Numbered from the stretch's first letter, positions 35,669-46,210 are shown. The stretch is DNA of 64,000 nt from Nostocales cyanobacterium HT-58-2 (GCA_002163975.1 CP019636.1:3235001-3299000); one strand, 5' to 3'. The notes: generated from the letters alone by a model not told the origin. Translations and numbers: made by a program.

Positions 35669-37681
35669 ATGGCTGTTGCAACCCAAACCCTCGAAGAACT
35701 TTGTATTAACTCAATCCGCTTTCTGGCAATTGATGCCGTAGAAAAGGCAAAGTCCGGTCACCCAGGACTGCCAATGGGCGCCGCGCCAATGGCGTTTGTG
35801 CTGTGGGACCGCTTTTTGCGGTTTAACCCCAAAAATCCCAAGTGGTTCAACCGCGATCGCTTTGTTCTATCTGCCGGTCACGGCTCTATGTTGCAGTATG
35901 CCCTGCTTTACCTGGCAGGCTACGACAGCGTGACGATTGAAGATATCAAACAATTCCGTCAGTGGGAATCCAAAACCCCCGGGCACCCCGAAAATTTCGT
36001 GACTGATGGCGTGGAAGTGACCACCGGACCACTGGGGCAAGGAATTGCCAATGGAGTCGGTTTGGCGATCGCTGAAGCACACCTTGCTGCAAAGTTCAAC
36101 AAACCCGATGCCAAGATTGTTGACCATTACACCTACGTGATTTTGGGTGATGGCTGCAACATGGAAGGCGTTTCTGGTGAAGCTTGTTCTTACGCGGGAC
36201 ACCTGGGATTAGGCAAACTCATCGCTCTGTACGACGACAACCACATTTCCATCGATGGTTCTACAGACATAGCATTCACCGAAGATGTCAGTAAGCGCTT
36301 TGAAGCTTACGGTTGGCATGTACTCCACGTTAAAGATGGTAATACCGATTTAGAAGGAATTGCCAAAGCCATTGAAGAGGCAAAATCCGTCACCGATAAG
36401 CCTACTTTCATTAAGGTCACAACCACCATTGGTTACGGTTCGCCCAATAAAGCAAACACTGCTGGTGTTCACGGTGCTGCCTTAGGTACAGATGAAGTTA
36501 AACTCACCCGTGAAAACTTGGGTTGGGAACACGAGCCTTTTGTCGTTCCAGAAGATGCTCTCAAGCACTGGCGCAAAGCCATCGAGCGCGGCGCCAACTA
36601 TGAATCAGAATGGAACAAAACATACGCCGACTACAAAGCCAAGTATGCCGCAGAGGCTGCTGAATTTGAACGTTACATTAGCGGCAAACTACCCGATGGT
36701 TGGGATAAGGTACTACCTACCTACACTCCCCAAGACAAAGGAGTCGCTACCCGTAAACACTCAGAAACCTGCCTCAACAAACTGGCAGCAGTTTTACCTG
36801 AGCTCATTGGTGGTTCGGCTGACCTGACTCACTCCAACCTGACTGAAATTAAGGGCTACGGCGACTTTCAGAAAGGACAATACCAAAACCGCAATATCCA
36901 CTTTGGTGTGCGGGAACACGGTATGGGCGCAATCTGTAACGGCATCGCGCTGCATCGTTCTGGATTAATTCCCTACGGTGCTACGTTCTTGATCTTCACA
37001 GACTACATGCGTGCTGCCATCCGCTTATCCGCCCTGTCCCAAGTTGGTGCAATTTGGGTAATGACCCACGACTCGATTGGACAAGGCGAAGATGGTCCAA
37101 CACACCAACCCATTGAAACTCTAGCTTCCCTGCGAGCCATTCCTCAATTAACGGTGATTCGCCCCGCAGATGGTAACGAAACCTCTGGTGCTTACAAAGT
37201 GGCGATCGAGAACGCAAAGCAAAACGCTCCTACCCTGTTGGCGTTCACCCGTCAAAATGTCCCGAACTTGGCAGGTACATCGATTGAGGGTGTGACGAAG
37301 GGTGGATACACGGTGTTGGATTCTGAAGGTACGCCAGAACTGATCCTGATTGGTACTGGTTCCGAATTGAGCCTTTGCATAACTGCAGCTGAGAAACTCA
37401 CAGCTGAAGGTAAGAAAGTCCGTGTTGTCTCGTTGCCTTCGTGGGAACTGTTTGAAGCACAGGATGCGGCTTATAAAGAATCTGTTCTGCCTAAAGCCGT
37501 TACCAAGCGTTTGTCTGTGGAAGCTGGCGCAAGTTTCGGCTGGCACAAGTACGTCGGTACTGAAGGCGATACTGTTAGCATCGATCGCTTTGGTGCTTCA
37601 GCTCCTGGCGGTGTCTGTCTGGAGAAATTTGGCTTCAGTGTTGATAATGTGTTAGCCAAGGCGAAACAATTGTTGGGTTAA
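35669..37681 (+). CDS. tktA: Transketolase
   Basis: The 670-residue thiamine-diphosphate enzyme moves two-carbon units in the Calvin cycle and pentose phosphate pathway. The start region [21 protein letters not shown] carries the conserved His, the ThDP-Mg motif is [20 protein letters not shown] (about 156-175), the catalytic Glu lies in [17 protein letters not shown] (about 412-425), and [13 protein letters not shown] plus [16 protein letters not shown] complete the active site. A perfect terminator hairpin follows the stop. It is full length and well conserved. Confidence 0.97.
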   Translation: MAVATQTLEELCINSIRFLAIDAVEKAKSGHPGLPMGAAPMAFVLWDRFLRFNPKNPKWFNRDRFVLSAGHGSMLQYALLYLAGYDSVTIEDIKQFRQWESKTPGHPENFVTDGVEVTTGPLGQGIANGVGLAIAEAHLAAKFNKPDAKIVDHYTYVILGDGCNMEGVSGEACSYAGHLGLGKLIALYDDNHISIDGSTDIAFTEDVSKRFEAYGWHVLHVKDGNTDLEGIAKAIEEAKSVTDKPTFIKVTTTIGYGSPNKANTAGVHGAALGTDEVKLTRENLGWEHEPFVVPEDALKHWRKAIERGANYESEWNKTYADYKAKYAAEAAEFERYISGKLPDGWDKVLPTYTPQDKGVATRKHSETCLNKLAAVLPELIGGSADLTHSNLTEIKGYGDFQKGQYQNRNIHFGVREHGMGAICNGIALHRSGLIPYGATFLIFTDYMRAAIRLSALSQVGAIWVMTHDSIGQGEDGPTHQPIETLASLRAIPQLTVIRPADGNETSGAYKVAIENAKQNAPTLLAFTRQNVPNLAGTSIEGVTKGGYTVLDSEGTPELILIGTGSELSLCITAAEKLTAEGKKVRVVSLPSWELFEAQDAAYKESVLPKAVTKRLSVEAGASFGWHKYVGTEGDTVSIDRFGASAPGGVCLEKFGFSVDNVLAKAKQLLG

Positions 37682-37710
37682 TTAGCAACAGACTATTCTC
37701 TTTCTTTTTG

Positions 37711-37737
37711 GGTGGGCAATGTAGCCCACCTTTTTTT
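37711..37737 (+). terminator. Rho-independent terminator of tkt
   Basis: GGTGGGC (37711-37717), loop AATGTA, GCCCACC (37724-37730), then seven T. A perfect seven-base GC-rich stem with T-tract, 30 bases after the transketolase stop. Confidence 0.9.
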
Positions 37738-37774
37738 GTTTTTATAGAGTAAAATTCCCTAGCAAATTAAGCAG

Positions 37775-38242
37775 ATGAGTCAATTCCAAATTCGCGAAGA
37801 TGACCTGACAGGTAAAAAGATAGCTGACCTTCTCCGGGAACATCTCGAAAATATGTATGAGATTACACCGCCTGAAAGTGTTCATGCTCTTGATTTGGAG
37901 GCATTGCGATCGCCCGATATTACTTTCTGGACGGCTTGGGAGGGTGATGAATTACTCGGATGCGGGGCACTCAAAGAACTAGATTCAAGAAGTGGTGAAA
38001 TCAAATCAATGCGTACCGCCAAGGCTCATCGACGTAGAGGTGTCGCCTCGAAGATTCTTGAACACATCATCCAAGAAGCCAAACGGCGTGGTTATGATTG
38101 CCTGAATTTAGAGACAGGGGCTTTTCCTGAGTTCGCCCCTGCACGAGCCTTGTACACACGGTATGGGTTCGAGTACCGAGGTCCCTTCGCTGAATACATT
38201 GATGACCCAAATAGTGTATTTATGACGAAAAAGCTCGCTTGA
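37775..38242 (+). CDS. GNAT acetyltransferase
   Basis: The 155-residue N-acetyltransferase has its acetyl-CoA binding region in MRTAKAHRRRGVASKILEHI (RxxGxA pattern), followed by AKRRGYDCLNLETGAFPEFAPARALYTRYGFEY, typical of the motif A-B end of small GNAT enzymes. The first 60 residues contain the variable substrate-recognition helices. It converges with the MCP gene, leaving only six bases between the stops. Substrate unknown. Confidence 0.85.
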   Translation: MSQFQIREDDLTGKKIADLLREHLENMYEITPPESVHALDLEALRSPDITFWTAWEGDELLGCGALKELDSRSGEIKSMRTAKAHRRRGVASKILEHIIQEAKRRGYDCLNLETGAFPEFAPARALYTRYGFEYRGPFAEYIDDPNSVFMTKKLA

Positions 38243-38248
38243 TCTGCT

Positions 38249-40942
38249 TCATTCTCCAGTTTTAAACACACTAACTGATGCTTGTAATTGCTGCGCCACT
38301 TCCACAGTTTGTTGCAGGGACGTAGACACAACGCGAGACGAATCAGCAGTGCGTTCTGAAGTTTTGGCAACTTCTTGCATGAAAAGAGCGACAGCCTGCG
38401 AGGTTTGAGCTTGAGAGACTGTTGTCTGAGAAATCGACTGCACTAACTCGTCAATTTGACGTGAGACTTCTACAATCTTTTCCATACTTTGCTTAACGTC
38501 TTTGACTAGGTGAGCACCCTCTAAGACCTGGGTTGTTCCCTGTTCTATCGCCTGTACGACTGCCTCGGTTTCTGATTGAATATTTTTTGCAATATGTTCA
38601 ATTTCTTGCGTTGCTTGGGCTGATTGCGCTGCTAAGCGCCCAACTTCTTGAGCCACAATCATAAAGCCTTGACTTTCTTCACCTGCACGAGAGGCTTCAA
38701 GACTCGCATTGATAGACAACAAGTTGGTTTGCAATGCAATTTCGTTAATCAAAGTCACAACTTTGGAAATCTCTTGAGATGATTCACCAAAACGTTTAAT
38801 CTTTTCGGCTGTTTCAGTAATTGTCTCTCGCAACATGAAGATGCTAGTAACAGTCCGCTCCATTGCTTCACCTGCATCCAAAGCAGTATTGGCAGACGTA
38901 CGAGCAACTTCTGCTGCTTGATGAGCACTATTGGCGACTTCTTGAATAGAAAGGTTCATTCTATTGACCGAGTCAAGAGTACAAGTAATTTCTTCAGCCT
39001 GTTGAAGTGCTTCATCCGCTAATTGACGAATAGCATCAGAGTTTTCCCCCACCGAAACATTGACCTGTTGCGCGGCTTGTTTCACTTGAATAACGATTTG
39101 CCGTAGGCTTTCGATAATGGTATTGAAAAAGTCAGCGACTATTCCGATTTGACCAGTCGTAATATTTGCTCGAGCTGTAAGGTCACCTGTGGCTACCTCT
39201 TTAATGTCACCTATAAGTTCTACAAGTTGACGTTGCAGGACTTCTTTACTACGCCTGAGTTCCTCTTCCACCTGCCTCCGTAAAGTAATGTCAGATTGGA
39301 TACCAACAAAATTGAGCACTTGTCCAGTCATGTCCTTGACTGGAGAAATGCTTAGTTCACACCAGAATGGGGTACCGTCTTTACGGTAATTCTTAATCAC
39401 AACATGACATTCTTGCTCCTGTCGTAATGCGCTACGTATTTGCTCAATAGTAGCTGGGTCAGTGTCAGGTCCTTGCAGAAATCGGCAGTTACGCCCCAAC
39501 ACTTCTTTTTGTGAATAGCCAGTCATTTTTTCAAATGCTGGATTGCAAAAGACGATGGGGTCATCTGGCTGACGCGGATCGCTAATAACAATACCATTGC
39601 TGGCAGCGGCGACTGCGCGATCGCGCAGTCGTAGCACCTCTTGTGCCTGCTGAAGTTCATACAAGAGATTTGCTTGTTCTAGGGCAATGCTAACTTGAAT
39701 GGCTAATTGCCCAAACAGAGAAATTTCTGACTTCTGCCAAATCCGAAGTCCAGAACATTGATGACCACACAATAAGCCGAGAAGCTGATTGTTGTTGAGA
39801 ACAGGTGCAACCAAATTTGCTTTGATTTGAAAGCCTTCAAGAATTTGTCGGTGAAAGTCTGTAAAGTCCGTGTCATAAATGTTATGAGTCGCCCGGACTT
39901 GACCATTTTTGTATATGTCGATGGCATCTTGGTGAAGCGGATCATGGACTGTTCTCCCTAAGATTTTTATCCAACCGTCTGCGACTGACTCTGCGATAAT
40001 AGTGCCGCTTTTGTCAGGGTTGAAGCGATAAATGATAACGCGATCCATATTCAAGGCTTGACGCACTTCACTCACAGTTGTGTCAAGAACGTCCTCTAAC
40101 TTGAGAGAGCGTCGAATACGCAGGGTAATGTCCGTAAATAACTGCGAACGTATAGCTTCTTGCTGTTTGAGTAATACTGCTTGGGTAACCATTCGCCGAT
40201 CCACGAAGGAAGTCAGCAGCGTGAAGCCGAGGATAATGAGAGTCGCAACGCCGATGCCTACAGCCAGCGCAGAAAGAGACCCTTGCATTGTCTTGGTTAT
40301 GGCAATACCAGCAACCCTAGTTGGCGTGAAAGAGGCAGCCGCCATCCCCGTGTAGTGCATTCCGGAGATTGCAATTGCCATGATGAATGCACTCGAAAGC
40401 TTGCGTCGCCTACCAGTTCTCCCCATTTGTAAACGTAATTGGAAAGCAATCGACAGCGCTACAACCGATGCAACAATGGCGATCGCCACAGAAGCCACAA
40501 ACAGCGCTGGATCATAGTGAGTCGTGGCTTCCATCTGCATTGCCACCATGCCAATGTAGTGCATGGATGCGACACCAATGCCCATCAACACACCACCAAT
40601 CAACAATTGCTGCACATTCAAAATTGGGCGACTGGTAAGGAAAAGTGCGCCTCCTGAGGCGACAATAGCAGGCAGTACAGAGAGTATCACAGTCAACACA
40701 TCATAGCCCATGGGAATCGGCAAACTGAAGGCGAGCATAGCAACAAAATGCATCGACCAGATGCCGATTCCCATAACAATCGCGCCGCCAATTAACCATG
40801 CACGTCTAGCCCATCCTTGAGACACCGTGACTCGACCTGTTAAATCGAGAGCAGTGTACGAAGCAAAGACAGCTATCACAATCGAAAGCACTACAAGAAG
40901 TGGATCGTAAGTGCTAATCATCCCTACATCTGCCTGAAGCAT
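38249..40942 (-). CDS. MHYT-GAF-PAS(LOV)-HAMP-MCP chemoreceptor
   Basis: 897 residues. The membrane part (about 10-250) is an MHYT sensor with repeated SMHFVAM, SMHYIGM and GMHYTGM motifs, proposed to bind metal or gas. A phytochrome/CBCR-like GAF domain (about 265-425, DRVIIYRFNPDKSG to LLCGHQCSGLRIW) has FTDFHRQIL where bilin-binding members carry CH, so the chromophore Cys is replaced by Phe. The PAS domain (about 440-555) contains GRNCRFLQGPDTD and NYRKDGTPFWCEL, the flavin-binding LOV signature with its photoactive Cys. A HAMP-like linker and a full MCP signalling hairpin (EIALQTNLLSINASLEASRAG) follow. It should signal through CheA/CheW; none are adjacent. A blue-light phototaxis role is inferred. 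Confidence 0.85.
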   Translation of the reverse strand: MLQADVGMISTYDPLLVVLSIVIAVFASYTALDLTGRVTVSQGWARRAWLIGGAIVMGIGIWSMHFVAMLAFSLPIPMGYDVLTVILSVLPAIVASGGALFLTSRPILNVQQLLIGGVLMGIGVASMHYIGMVAMQMEATTHYDPALFVASVAIAIVASVVALSIAFQLRLQMGRTGRRRKLSSAFIMAIAISGMHYTGMAAASFTPTRVAGIAITKTMQGSLSALAVGIGVATLIILGFTLLTSFVDRRMVTQAVLLKQQEAIRSQLFTDITLRIRRSLKLEDVLDTTVSEVRQALNMDRVIIYRFNPDKSGTIIAESVADGWIKILGRTVHDPLHQDAIDIYKNGQVRATHNIYDTDFTDFHRQILEGFQIKANLVAPVLNNNQLLGLLCGHQCSGLRIWQKSEISLFGQLAIQVSIALEQANLLYELQQAQEVLRLRDRAVAAASNGIVISDPRQPDDPIVFCNPAFEKMTGYSQKEVLGRNCRFLQGPDTDPATIEQIRSALRQEQECHVVIKNYRKDGTPFWCELSISPVKDMTGQVLNFVGIQSDITLRRQVEEELRRSKEVLQRQLVELIGDIKEVATGDLTARANITTGQIGIVADFFNTIIESLRQIVIQVKQAAQQVNVSVGENSDAIRQLADEALQQAEEITCTLDSVNRMNLSIQEVANSAHQAAEVARTSANTALDAGEAMERTVTSIFMLRETITETAEKIKRFGESSQEISKVVTLINEIALQTNLLSINASLEASRAGEESQGFMIVAQEVGRLAAQSAQATQEIEHIAKNIQSETEAVVQAIEQGTTQVLEGAHLVKDVKQSMEKIVEVSRQIDELVQSISQTTVSQAQTSQAVALFMQEVAKTSERTADSSRVVSTSLQQTVEVAQQLQASVSVFKTGE

Positions 40943-41346
40943 CTAGTTAACCTCACTCTGGATATTTCTTAAACAGCACAAAAAGCATGAGAGTTTTCGC
41001 CACTTCTATGAAGTGGAACGCACTCATGAGTCGAAAAAAATTTTGACCAGTAAGTTCGGTAGACGCATGAACACCTTATGGTGCACATGAAAATGGCAGA
41101 TGCAAAAAGTTTCAATCATGCTTGTGAAAAAGCACGACGAGTCTCGCCTCTATAAAAATGTATTTTTTACACCTATCTTAAGTAAGAAAAATTAAAACCG
41201 ATTTAGTTATAAAAGTAAAGTTTTTAACTAAAACCTTACAATTATAAATAGGAAAATAAAAAACGTATCAATTATTACAATTTAGGAGTTTTATAACTGC
41301 TGTTTTTAAGCAGCAAATAGCTGCTTATTTATGTTAGAAAAGCTGA
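40943..41346. other. Intergenic region upstream of the MCP gene
   Basis: About 400 AT-rich bases between the MCP start and the end of the OmpA-domain gene. AAGCAGC (41308-41314) and GCTGCTT (41320-41326) form a hairpin followed by ATTTATG on the plus strand and preceded by a T-run on the other; it lies 20 bases after the OmpA-domain stop and could be that gene's terminator on the minus strand (TAAAAA follows in that direction as TTTTTA). Confidence 0.45.
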
Positions 41347-42006
41347 CTAAACTTGATTATTTACTAACTTTTGGATCACAATCTCAATACGACGGTTCTT
41401 TTGCTGTCCTAGTGGATTATCTGAGCAATCAGATTTTTGATTAGGTGCTATGGGTTGAGCTTCTCCATAACCTTCTTTCGACATCAAAGATATCGCTATA
41501 CCACCTTTTTCACTCAGCCACCTTTGCACCGCTGCTACTCGTTGCTCTGACAATTTTAGATTATCATTTTGACTGCCTTGAGAGTCTGTATGCCCTAAGA
41601 TTTGCAACCAAGTGTCAGGATAATATTTGTTAATTGTCTGACTAACCTGACGCAACATATTCTCTGCATCTGGACGGATCATATCTTTGTCATGATGGTC
41701 AAAGAGGAGATCTGTGGGCAGGGTAATGATAGTTAAATATTTATTTTCTTGAATTTGAATTTGTGGGGACTTAATATCAGGCAACTTGACTGCTGGATAC
41801 GTGTTCTTAGGAAATTTCACGCTGGGAATTCGGCGAACCTGTGACAAGTTTGCTGCTGGCTTTTTGACTTCCGAAAACTTGACTGCAGACAATTGAAGCT
41901 TTTGGATGTTAGTTCTAGCTTTAGCAATAGTATGGTGTATAAAATTGCTCGCAACTATAGTTAAAGCAATAGGCACCAGGTAAATGCTGAAACGGAGTAA
42001 GTACAT
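41347..42006 (-). CDS. OmpA-domain protein with N-terminal membrane anchor
   Basis: The 219-residue protein has one N-terminal hydrophobic helix (FSIYLVPIALTIVASNFI) and a linker containing repeats of the type VKFSEVKKPA, VKFPKNTYPA, VKLPDIKSPQ. The C-terminal OmpA/MotB domain (about 95-215) has TDLLFDHHDKDMIRPDAE, LQILGHTDSQGSQNDNLKLSEQRVAAVQRWL and NRRIEIVIQ. Such domains bind peptidoglycan, so the protein probably tethers the inner membrane to the wall. The YPAVKLP-type linker is irregular. No Mot/Tol genes lie beside it. Confidence 0.82.
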   Translation of the reverse strand: MYLLRFSIYLVPIALTIVASNFIHHTIAKARTNIQKLQLSAVKFSEVKKPAANLSQVRRIPSVKFPKNTYPAVKLPDIKSPQIQIQENKYLTIITLPTDLLFDHHDKDMIRPDAENMLRQVSQTINKYYPDTWLQILGHTDSQGSQNDNLKLSEQRVAAVQRWLSEKGGIAISLMSKEGYGEAQPIAPNQKSDCSDNPLGQQKNRRIEIVIQKLVNNQV

Positions 42007-42139
42007 TTTCTAGGTCAACAAATCCCACCATCTGTATTTCATCTTACATCAAAAGAATGAGCAAATACTTCTTTCTTTGGTTATAGGTGATTTTGTTGTT
42101 ACGGGCACTCTGTTTTGTTGTAAGAAATTCCGTTATGAC

Positions 42140-42922
42140 TTACAAAGTCTTTCTTAACTTCATTCCACAAGTCTTACAGAACTTCGCATCTGCATCATGA
42201 AAAGATAACCCGCATCCAGAACAAACTGTTTCCACTTGATTAGCATTTTTGACTAATCGCTTGATCAAATCACCGACTTGCCAAGGAATAAGAGCAATAC
42301 CTGTTAAAATCATTAACACTGTTAGCAAGCGACCTAGTTCAGAAATTGGAGTGACATCCCCAAAACCTACTGTGGTCATTGTCACTATAGAAAAATAAAA
42401 AGCATCCAAAAAAGTCACAAAAACTTCTGGGTTGACAGGATGCTCTACTTGATAAATTAATCCAGAATATACAAAGATAATGGCAAATAATGTAAATAAT
42501 ATTCGTACAGGAATTAAACTATCTTCTGTACTCCTGCCAAATAAAATCTTCTTATCTATAAATCGAATCAACCGTAAAATTCGGAACCATCGTAGGATTC
42601 TAATAAAACTTATATCAACTGTTCCGAGGAAAAACGGCAAAATTGCCATGAGATCGATGATAGAATAGAAACTAAAGATATACTTAATTTTATTTTCTTC
42701 ACTCCAAAACCGAAGGAGATACTCTGCCGCAAAGATTAGCAATATTACTGTATCTATAGTATCTAAATAGAAACGTAAAATATCAGGAATATTGTAAGTC
42801 TCTGCTACAAAAATTCCTGAAGAAAGTAAAACTAATCCAGCAATCGTTAAATTAACAAATTTTCCTACTGGTGTTTCCAGATCTTTTAAGTAAAATGCTG
42901 TTTTTTCTCTAAAAAATAACAT
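42140..42922 (-). CDS. Voltage-sensor potassium channel with C-terminal zinc ribbon
   Basis: The 260-residue six-helix ion channel has an S4 voltage-sensor helix carrying regularly spaced Arg (FIRILRWFRILRLIRFIDKK, about 103-122). The pore loop TMTTVGFGDVTP (about 182-193) has the potassium-filter GFGD in place of GYGD. The last helix leads to a short cytoplasmic tail with two Cys pairs, CSGCGLSFHDADAKFCKTCGMK, a zinc-ribbon-like module. Channels of this size are usually tetrameric and set membrane potential. The zinc ribbon could be an assembly or regulatory domain. Single gene, not linked to the kdp region by position. Confidence 0.85.
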   Translation of the reverse strand: MLFFREKTAFYLKDLETPVGKFVNLTIAGLVLLSSGIFVAETYNIPDILRFYLDTIDTVILLIFAAEYLLRFWSEENKIKYIFSFYSIIDLMAILPFFLGTVDISFIRILRWFRILRLIRFIDKKILFGRSTEDSLIPVRILFTLFAIIFVYSGLIYQVEHPVNPEVFVTFLDAFYFSIVTMTTVGFGDVTPISELGRLLTVLMILTGIALIPWQVGDLIKRLVKNANQVETVCSGCGLSFHDADAKFCKTCGMKLRKTL

Positions 42923-43069
42923 AACTTTTACAAAAGAGTTTTCAGTCTCAAGTGCTGAATTTGTTATTTCTTATTTTTACATCACGTTTTACAATCCAGC
43001 ATAGATGAATGTAAAAGATTGAATGTGCTATATTTTTAATTATTATAATTTCCTACGTTTTCCGCTGAT

Positions 43070-43495
43070 ATGAACCCAGAAGATTTTATGCGTCTAGCAC
43101 TGGAAGAAGCAAGGAAAGGAGATGCGCCTTATGGTGCTGTGATTGTCAAAGATAACGAAGTGGTTGCCTTAGCTCATAATACTGTTAGGCGAGATAGTGA
43201 TCCTTCTGCTCATGCAGAAATTAATGTCATTCGCAGTTTGACTACTAAACTTAAAAACCCTTCTTTAGAAGGTTATACCATCTATACAACTGGTGAACCT
43301 TGTCCGATGTGTGCATCTGCTTGCATTTGGACAGGTCTATCTGAAATTATCTACGGTGCTTCTATTGAAGATTTAGTTTCTCTTCATCAATCTCAAATTC
43401 ACATATCATGTGATGAGGTTATTGCTAAAAGTTCTAGAAAAATTAAGGTAAGAAAAGGTCTTTTAAGAGAAGAGTGTCTACAATTATTTCAGTAG
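43070..43495 (+). CDS. Nucleoside deaminase (cytidine/guanine deaminase family)
   Basis: The 141-residue zinc-dependent deaminase has its catalytic HAE in DPSAHAEINVIRSL (about 53-66) and the zinc-binding PCPMCASACIWTGL (about 82-95). Length and the EPCPMC pattern fit guanine deaminase or other small-molecule deaminases better than the tRNA adenosine deaminase TadA, which is usually longer with a different C-terminus, but substrate cannot be decided. Single gene, convergent with the response regulator downstream. Confidence 0.82.
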   Translation: MNPEDFMRLALEEARKGDAPYGAVIVKDNEVVALAHNTVRRDSDPSAHAEINVIRSLTTKLKNPSLEGYTIYTTGEPCPMCASACIWTGLSEIIYGASIEDLVSLHQSQIHISCDEVIAKSSRKIKVRKGLLREECLQLFQ

Positions 43496-43505
43496 TTTTT
43501 CAACT

Positions 43506-44177
43506 TCAATTGGGGTCATTTAAGGAAGGAAAAAAAGAATTAGCAAAAATTGCAGCTTGGGTGCGATCGCGCAAATTTAAACGATTTAAAATATTTGTGA
43601 CATGATTTTTGACTGTCCCTTCAGAAATATAAAGTTGTTGTGCAATCTCTCGATTACTAGCACCTATGGCAATTAATTGCAAAACCTCTTTTTCTCTAGG
43701 AGTCAGTTCAGCCAAGCTTGGTGGTGGAGATGGTGATTGAGTTGGCGTTACATGAGAAAATTGATTCAAAAGTTTTTTCACTATTCCTGGTCCTAATTGA
43801 GTATATCCTTTGTGGACAGCACGTATAGCAACAGCTAACTCTTCTGAAGGTGTATCTTTGAGCAAATAACCCATTGCTCCATTTTGTAACGCTGCTTTCA
43901 CATATTCATCATCATCAAAAGTTGTCAACACTAAAACTTTAATTTTAGGAAAACGCTTTTGAATTTCCCGAGTCGTTGCAACACCATCCATAACAGGCAT
44001 TCTAATATCCATAAGGACGACATCTGGGTATAACTGTTCAATAAAATGAAGTCCAATTTCTCCATTTTCCGCTTCTCCTACTATTTCTAAATCAGGTTCT
44101 AATTCCAATAATGCCTTTAATCCTTGGCGAATTAAATTTTGGTCATCTACAAGCAAAACTTTAATTATGTCAGTCAT
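43506..44177 (-). CDS. NarL/LuxR-family response regulator
   Basis: The 223-residue regulator has a receiver domain (acidic pair VDDQ near residues 10-13, phosphoacceptor Asp in VVLMDIRMP near 56, and the [10 protein letters not shown] and LLKDTP switch residues), a linker, and a LuxR helix-turn-helix ([26 protein letters not shown], with [14 protein letters not shown] as recognition helix). It overlaps the start-proximal partner kinase end by 8 bases, so the two are co-transcribed with the kinase first. Target genes unknown; the Spy-like gene is divergent from this pair and is a possible target. Confidence 0.93.
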   Translation of the reverse strand: MTDIIKVLLVDDQNLIRQGLKALLELEPDLEIVGEAENGEIGLHFIEQLYPDVVLMDIRMPVMDGVATTREIQKRFPKIKVLVLTTFDDDEYVKAALQNGAMGYLLKDTPSEELAVAIRAVHKGYTQLGPGIVKKLLNQFSHVTPTQSPSPPPSLAELTPREKEVLQLIAIGASNREIAQQLYISEGTVKNHVTNILNRLNLRDRTQAAIFANSFFPSLNDPN

Positions 44178-45399
44178 GAATTTCTCGTACAGTTAGTAAA
44201 GATAGAGATAGAGGAATAGTCGCTGTAATTTTGCAACCTGAACCAGGAGTGCTGTAAATATGAAAATGACCATCGAGTGCTAAAGTGCGATCGCGCATAC
44301 TTTGAAGTCCAAAACCAGTAGTATTTTGCGTTAAATCAAATCCTAGACCATTGTCCTCAATTTTCAACTCTAAACTGGTTTTAGTTGTTGTTATTTCTAG
44401 TTTAACAACTGTTGCTTGTGCATACTTACAGATATTAGTAAATGATTCTTGAACAATGCGATATATAGCAGTGCTCATTTCCACTGGGATAGAGTGAGAT
44501 AAGTGAATTTGACAAATTGGTGCTACACCAGTTGAACGCTGGACATTTTCTGCAAGTCCGGCGATCGCCTGTTCTAAAGATTGCTCTTGCAAGGGATGAG
44601 AACGCATAGTAGACACTGATTGACGTACATCTTGTAGCGCTTTAGAACCTAACTCTTTTGCCTTTGCCAAAAAAGTTTGGGCTTTTGTAGGATGAGATTG
44701 CCAAAGCTTCAAAGCCGTTTCTAATTGTAAATTTAAAGCTGTCAGCGAGTGTCCTAATGAATCATGTATTTCCCGTGCAATGCGATTGCGTTCTTCAAGA
44801 GTCGCTTGATTTTCAATTCGCAAAGCATATTGACGGAGTTTTTCGTTAGCGATGGCTAGTTTTTCTCGACTTTGTCGCTCAGATAAAACTGCATTCATTA
44901 ACAGCAAAACAAACACTAGAGATAATCCAAAGACTAGCACAAAGCTTAATGTAAAAAACCAAAAACGCTCTTGTGTTGCAGGTGATAACGGCATACGTTC
45001 AAACCGCCGTCTCAGTGTTAGTAAAAAGAAAATAAATGATAAAACTGTAACGACTATGCGACCTGGCAACTGAAAAATTAAGCAACTTCGAGTAACTAGA
45101 ATAATGTAAAGAAATGGGAAAAGGCGAGCAGTTTTTCCTCCCAAAAAACCCGTAATTGAAATTAAGAATATTTCAATTGATGTATAAATGATTTTCGTTA
45201 TATAGTTACGAGTCGGTAATCTTAAGCCCATAAAACCAAAAAACATCAGACTACAAATCGTTAGTTCAGGAAACCTCATATGAGGTCGGTCAGGATGAGA
45301 TGGTAGGACTGCAGTAAAAGCAGCAAACGCTAGCAATATCCACTCCAAATACAGTAGAAATCGAAAAGGATGATTATTAAAATAAATTGGACGGCTCAC
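44170..45399 (-). CDS. NarL-type sensor histidine kinase (HisKA_3)
   Basis: The 409-residue membrane kinase has about five to six hydrophobic segments in residues 1-175 and no large periplasmic domain. A coiled segment ([20 protein letters not shown]) and the HisKA_3 dimerisation domain follow, with the phospho-His in [20 protein letters not shown] (near 215). The HATPase_c domain has IEDNGLGFD and [10 protein letters not shown]. This is the arrangement of DesK/LiaS-like kinases that sense membrane or envelope stress through their membrane segments. It is paired with the overlapping response regulator. Confidence 0.92.
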   Translation of the reverse strand: MSRPIYFNNHPFRFLLYLEWILLAFAAFTAVLPSHPDRPHMRFPELTICSLMFFGFMGLRLPTRNYITKIIYTSIEIFLISITGFLGGKTARLFPFLYIILVTRSCLIFQLPGRIVVTVLSFIFFLLTLRRRFERMPLSPATQERFWFFTLSFVLVFGLSLVFVLLLMNAVLSERQSREKLAIANEKLRQYALRIENQATLEERNRIAREIHDSLGHSLTALNLQLETALKLWQSHPTKAQTFLAKAKELGSKALQDVRQSVSTMRSHPLQEQSLEQAIAGLAENVQRSTGVAPICQIHLSHSIPVEMSTAIYRIVQESFTNICKYAQATVVKLEITTTKTSLELKIEDNGLGFDLTQNTTGFGLQSMRDRTLALDGHFHIYSTPGSGCKITATIPLSLSLLTVREIHD

Positions 45400-45748
45400 A
45401 AAAATGTCTCCAATTTTTCACTAGTTTTCCTAAACTTCTGGCAAAAGTCAACTTTATGATAAGAAGAAAAACACAGCTAATTTATCTGTGTTTATCTAGG
45501 TTCATCTGTGGTTCAAAAATTCATAAATCGAGTTTTTACAAGAAATCTAATACCTATCATATGCCCAACTTGATTGATGGCTTGAGCGCATTGCCACATC
45601 AATTGGAACCTCAAGAATATGCTTGATCAAGCTTCCATCTGTGACTAAAGTCATAGGTATATTCGTGACTTTCTCCTCATGTGAACATTAAAAAGAAATT
45701 TCTATGATATTGTCATCAAGCAGGAGAAACTCAGAAGAGACTCACTCT

Positions 45749-46210
45749 ATGAAACTCAAAAAATTATCACTCATTTTTGGAGCGATCGCCCTTAGTTTAA
45801 CTGTAACCTCCTTCGCCATCAAAGCAGAAGCCAACTCCACTTCACCCATAGTTGTTGCACAATCTTGGGAAAAAGGGGGTCGAGAAAAAGAGGGACCACT
45901 CCAACGTCTAGGATTGACAGATGAACAAAAAACCAAAATGAAAGAAATCCGTCGCAATACGCGCGCGGAAGTTGAGAAAATTCTCACTGAACAGCAACGA
46001 GAACAGTTACAAACAGCTATGCAAAACCGCCAAGGACGGCGAAGTGCGTTTAGTTCTTTAAATCTTTCTGATGAGCAGAAAAGCCAACTACAGCAAGTGA
46101 TGCAGTCACAGAAAACGCAGATGGATGCAGTCTTGACTGCAGAGCAAAAAGCGCAACTACAAAAATACCGGGAGGAGATGCGTTCTCGCCGGCCACAACG
46201 TAATATGTAG
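45749..46210 (+). CDS. Spy/CpxP-like LTxxQ periplasmic protein
   Basis: From the ATG at 45749 the protein has about 153 residues: a signal peptide (KLSLIFGAIALSLTVTSFAI, cleaved near AEA), then helical segments with LTxxQ-type motifs (LGLTDEQKTKMKEI, ILTEQQREQLQT, LNLSDEQKSQLQQV, VLTAEQKAQLQK). Spy/CpxP proteins act as periplasmic chaperones or brakes on envelope-stress kinases. An in-frame start at 45704 is less likely because it precedes the signal peptide. It is divergent from the kinase-regulator pair, which may control it. Confidence 0.85.
   Translation: MKLKKLSLIFGAIALSLTVTSFAIKAEANSTSPIVVAQSWEKGGREKEGPLQRLGLTDEQKTKMKEIRRNTRAEVEKILTEQQREQLQTAMQNRQGRRSAFSSLNLSDEQKSQLQQVMQSQKTQMDAVLTAEQKAQLQKYREEMRSRRPQRNM

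Noticed and set aside
45387-45626. Small frame ending MPNLIDGLSALPHQLEPQEYA
   Set aside because: It begins within the start of the kinase gene on the opposite strand and has no ribosome binding site; possibly a repeat relic.
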